Shown here piece after piece: positions 13,171-15,213 of a DNA stretch of 15,213 nucleotides (positions are counted from its first letter, which is position 1; the number at the start of each line of letters is the position of its first letter). Source of the DNA: Anaerolineaceae bacterium (GTDB lineage: Bacteria; Chloroflexota; Anaerolineae; Aggregatilineales; Phototrophicaceae). The notes under the pieces are model-generated. The model did not search any database. It was not told where the DNA came from and worked only from the letters and a program-made list of their open reading frames with translations. The translations under genes and the position numbers were made by a program. The DNA lies in NCBI GenBank assembly GCA_020634115.1, contig JACKCH010000034.1, forward strand, positions 1 to 15,213. The letters are read 5' to 3'.

Positions 13171-13773
13171 ATGACGCAGTTTGCCCCCGATATCAGTGAT
13201 GCTGCGCTTATCCAGTTGATTCGAGACGAAAACCTTGAGGCGCTGGGTATTCTTTTTGATCGATACTACCAGCAAATTTACCGGGCAGCAGTATCCATAA
13301 CCCAGGATGACGCCGCCGCCGAAGATATTACACAAGATTGTTTTTTGAAAATTCATCGTTACGCCAACCGCATTGATACCAGTTTGCCGTTGGCACCCTG
13401 GCTCTACAGGGTGACGGTCAATCTTAGCTATACTTGGGTATCCCGCCGTAAGAAACGGCGCGTATCGCTGGAGGCCATTGTTGACCGGCTGATGAGTCCC
13501 ATCTGGCAGTCACCCGATCACATGGTCGAGTATATAGATATGCAGGAACAGGTTCGCCGGGCGATCAAAGAACTCCCGTTTAACCAGCGCGTCGTGGTCG
13601 TGCTATACTACATCAATGGGCTGAACCTGGAAGAAATCGCAGAAACCTTAAATTGTCCGGTAGGTACGGTGAAAAGCCGCTTGCACTATGCCAGGGAGAA
13701 TCTTCGGCACTGCCTGGATAACGTGAACTGGTCGCAAGAGATGGGGATTACCGCGCATGGATTCGCAGGATAA
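13171..13773 (+). CDS. ECF-type RNA polymerase sigma factor
   Basis: 200 residues from ATG 13171, with GGAGA (13161-13165) five bases upstream; an in-frame TTG at 13159 is less likely because the ribosome site lies inside it. Region 2 spans about 23-95 (ALGILFDRYYQQIYRAA, AAEDITQDCFLKIHRY, LAPWLYRVTVN), and region 4 about 126-182 with the helix-turn-helix LEEIAETLNCPVGTVKSRL (152-171). There is no region 3 and no C-terminal extension, as is usual for extracytoplasmic-function sigmas. It directs polymerase to a small stress or envelope regulon. The 3' end overlaps the following small gene by 17 bases, the usual place for an anti-sigma factor. Regulation may involve the palindrome and hairpin upstream. 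Confidence 0.93.
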   Translation: MTQFAPDISDAALIQLIRDENLEALGILFDRYYQQIYRAAVSITQDDAAAEDITQDCFLKIHRYANRIDTSLPLAPWLYRVTVNLSYTWVSRRKKRRVSLEAIVDRLMSPIWQSPDHMVEYIDMQEQVRRAIKELPFNQRVVVVLYYINGLNLEEIAETLNCPVGTVKSRLHYARENLRHCLDNVNWSQEMGITAHGFAG

Positions 13774-14128
13774 AAACGTACTGGATGCCCGAATACGTTC
13801 AGCCTATTACACACAGCCAGGCCTGACGGCAGAACGGCAGGCTTTATTGAAGGCGCGCCTGCTCGAAAAGGCCGGCAGCGAACCTATCCTTCCGCCTACA
13901 CCTGTTATTCGCCTCAGAAACGGTCTATCGACTGCGGCAACATGGTTGCAGGAAGGGCTGCGCTGGATGGTAGTAACCATGCTGGCGGAAGATGAAATTT
14001 TCCTCCGCGCCCAGTATCAACGAATGCCCACCTTATCCCAAAATCCCCGGAAACGCAGGATGGAGCGGGCTACTATGGAATACCTCGAACCCCTCAAATA
14101 CAGCATGATGAAGATCAGCGTCTATTAA
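13757..14128 (+). CDS. Small protein of unknown function, overlapping the sigma gene
   Basis: 123 residues. The ATG at 13757 lies inside the last codons of the sigma gene (17-base overlap in another frame), so translation is probably coupled. Position suggests an anti-sigma or sigma-linked regulator, and the N-terminal helix (TAERQALLKARLLEKAG, 24-40) is reminiscent of helical anti-sigma domains. However, there is no HxxxCxxC zinc motif and no convincing membrane segment: the only hydrophobic stretch (about 63-76, WLQEGLRWMVVTML) is short and amphipathic. The C-terminus is basic (NPRKRRMERATMEY). I do not recognise a family. Confidence 0.65.
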   Translation: MDSQDKNVLDARIRSAYYTQPGLTAERQALLKARLLEKAGSEPILPPTPVIRLRNGLSTAATWLQEGLRWMVVTMLAEDEIFLRAQYQRMPTLSQNPRKRRMERATMEYLEPLKYSMMKISVY

Positions 14129-14162
14129 CGCCGGTATCCCACCAGTTCAGCCCACCACCTGC

Positions 14163-14720
14163 CTAGCGGCGGGTGGTACGCGACGTACCACCAGGAGGTT
14201 TACGTGCCTGGCCCGTTGTGGATCGGCTGGATGAAAAGGGGGATGAGGTTGGTTTTGATGGAGATGGGTTCTTCGTGACCGGTTTCGGCGGCGTCCCTTC
14301 CCGCGCCCGCAGCGTGCGACGGACTTCCTTGAGCAGGGTTTCACTGTTGGTATAATCGCCCGCCATCGGAATCAAAAAAATCGGCCCGGTCAATATCGCA
14401 ATAATCCCCGGCAGACCGTAACCTGAGGCGATCAGCAGGAACCCCGCCAGAATCATCACCACCACAATCATCATCCGACCTCTGGGCGCTACGCCGGTTG
14501 AAACATACCCTTTGATAGTGGTCACCCCTTTGTCACGTTCCATGGCTGCCTGCAAATGGGTGGTACGAGAAAACACGCGTGCTACTTTAGACGAAACCGC
14601 TAGCGAAAACACCCCGTCCTTATCCGTCCAACCTTCCAGTTGACGGCTGGTTTGCAGACGTTCCCGCACCGCCTTGTTGCACTCCGAAACCGTCATATGA
14701 GTCAGTAGTTCAAACCGCAC
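14163..14720 (-). CDS. Small membrane protein of unknown function, two TM segments
   Basis: 185 residues. The first 80 form a soluble domain (charged, no Pro-rich parts) containing SECNKAVRERL and two FS-R/T-like strands; two adjacent hydrophobic segments follow (83-103 and 105-121), then a basic, Ser/Thr/Pro-rich tail (140-185). Both termini should thus be on the same side, probably cytoplasmic. The start is GTG at 14720, supported by an excellent AAAGGAGG seven bases upstream on the - strand. It converges with the sigma operon, ending 34 bases from its last gene. No known family was recognised. Confidence 0.75.
   Translation of the reverse strand: MRFELLTHMTVSECNKAVRERLQTSRQLEGWTDKDGVFSLAVSSKVARVFSRTTHLQAAMERDKGVTTIKGYVSTGVAPRGRMMIVVVMILAGFLLIASGYGLPGIIAILTGPIFLIPMAGDYTNSETLLKEVRRTLRAREGTPPKPVTKNPSPSKPTSSPFSSSRSTTGQARKPPGGTSRTTRR
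14172..14192. repeat. Perfect 9-base inverted repeat at the convergent gene end
   Basis: GGTGGTACG-CGA-CGTACCACC lies in the last codons of the - strand membrane-protein gene, next to its stop codon. It could act as a bidirectional RNA stem between the convergent transcripts. No T-run follows on either strand. Confidence 0.45.
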
Positions 14721-15003
14721 CCTCTGGCCTCCTTTCCAACGCGTTTCACTGCGGATTTGTTATTTTCCTATAAAACTTTGCCTGATTGACGCTATCTTAT
14801 TAACTCGATATTTTCAAATCATATTAAATTAACTATTTATCTTCAATTTAAGAAAATAATTGATTCAAAAGTTGTTGTGTTTTAGTAAAAACCATATTAC
14901 ACTGAAAGATGAGTATTGGATGAGAGGACTCAATCCCTCTTTCTCTCTCTTACTCGTATTTCGTTTTCACGCCCGTATGCCCTTAAGAAAAGGAGCGTAT
15001 TAT
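14721..15003. other. AT-rich divergent intergenic region and leader
   Basis: 283 bases, strongly AT-rich from 14760 to 14910. A weak + strand promoter may be TTGTTG (14872-14877) with TATTAC (14895-14900), 17-base spacer. The leader then has AGAGG (14923-14927) paired with CCTCT (14936-14940) and a long pyrimidine tract (14935-14952). CCTCTTTCT (14936-14944) can also pair with AGAAAAGG (14986-14993), next to the ribosome site of the last gene. No gene is seen. Confidence 0.4.
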
Positions 15004-15213
15004 ATGTCTAGGCGGGTGTTTACCGTTACCATTAGTCTAGTATTGCTGCTCTCATTGCTCAATTTGGGGACATTCTTAGCCTACGCGCAGGATGCCCCCC
15101 CGGATCAGCCCCCTGCTCCGCCATCTGAAACGACACCAGAGCCAACACTGCCACCCAAGGAGCTCCCCCCAGTAGAACCGCCGTCAACCGATTTGCCACC
15201 TCCAAAAGAGGTG
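15004..15213 (+). CDS. Proline-rich exported protein, N-terminal part (cut by window end)
   Basis: The first 70 codons are open to the end of the window. ATG 15004 is preceded by AAAGGAG (ending 14995, eight bases spacing), an excellent ribosome site. The product starts with a Sec signal peptide (R3, R4, hydrophobic 9-23, probable cleavage after A25 in AYAQD), then becomes very Pro-rich (PPDQPPAPPSETTPEPT, later PPKELPPVEPP and LPPPKE), typical of a flexible wall-spanning or surface linker before a folded domain that lies beyond the window. Function is unknown. Confidence 0.75.
   Translation, partial: MSRRVFTVTISLVLLLSLLNLGTFLAYAQDAPPDQPPAPPSETTPEPTLPPKELPPVEPPSTDLPPPKEV

Noticed and set aside
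12993..13199. Open frame of 68 codons on the + strand before the sigma gene
   Set aside because: It spans the hairpin, overlaps the sigma start and has no ribosome site.
14345..14356. TTGGTATAAT on the + strand inside the membrane-protein gene
   Set aside because: It resembles the promoter box seen elsewhere, but lies inside a - strand coding region with no + strand gene following; an antisense start is possible but unsupported.

Overview
The window is about 15.2 kb of a moderately GC-rich bacterial genome. Short intergenic gaps, Shine-Dalgarno starts, a lipoprotein signal peptidase, an ECF sigma factor and Sec signal peptides ending in A-Q-D all say Bacteria. Gene style (exported 'AQD' proteins, a class III cyclase fused to a receiver, ECF sigma with no classical anti-sigma partner, decayed GGCTACTGG-type intergenic repeats) makes me lean to Chloroflexota (Anaerolineae-like); this is an inference from style, not a proof. 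No tRNA, rRNA, CRISPR array, complete insertion sequence or phage gene is visible.

Layout. 82-630 lspA. 741-2971 is a + strand signalling operon: stand-alone receiver, receiver-adenylate cyclase fusion (class IIIb residues), soluble histidine kinase with a degenerate ATP lid. 3065-4528 is a CoA-acylating aldehyde dehydrogenase with an N-terminal helix that looks like a bacterial-microcompartment encapsulation peptide, though no shell gene lies in the window. 4529-5180 is a non-coding stretch full of decayed short repeats and palindromes. 5181-7298 holds two - strand genes: a nitrilase-superfamily amidase and an uncharacterised exported protein. 7629-8396 is a two-domain thioredoxin in which only the second domain has WCGPC. 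8471-10564 is a three-gene hydrolase operon (two alpha/beta hydrolases, one HAD phosphatase). 10724-12531 is a membrane histidine kinase plus receiver pair. 12532-13170 is a non-coding, AT-richer stretch with a perfect palindrome and a long imperfect hairpin upstream of an ECF sigma factor (13171-13773), which overlaps a small unknown gene (13757-14128). 14163-14720 (-) is a small two-TM protein. From 15004 a proline-rich exported protein runs off the end.

Working together. Two separate two-component modules (741-2971 and 10724-12531) and an ECF sigma factor make signalling the dominant theme; the first module has cAMP (possibly CO2/bicarbonate-tuned) as likely output. Five genes share a similar promoter: a TAtAAT/TACAAT box preceded by TGC or GGT, 34-44 bases before the start codon. 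I did not find an obvious new defence or mobile system. The best candidates for something undescribed are the cyclase operon, the orphan encapsulation-tagged dehydrogenase, the structured leader before the sigma factor and the repeat-filled gap at 4529-5180.
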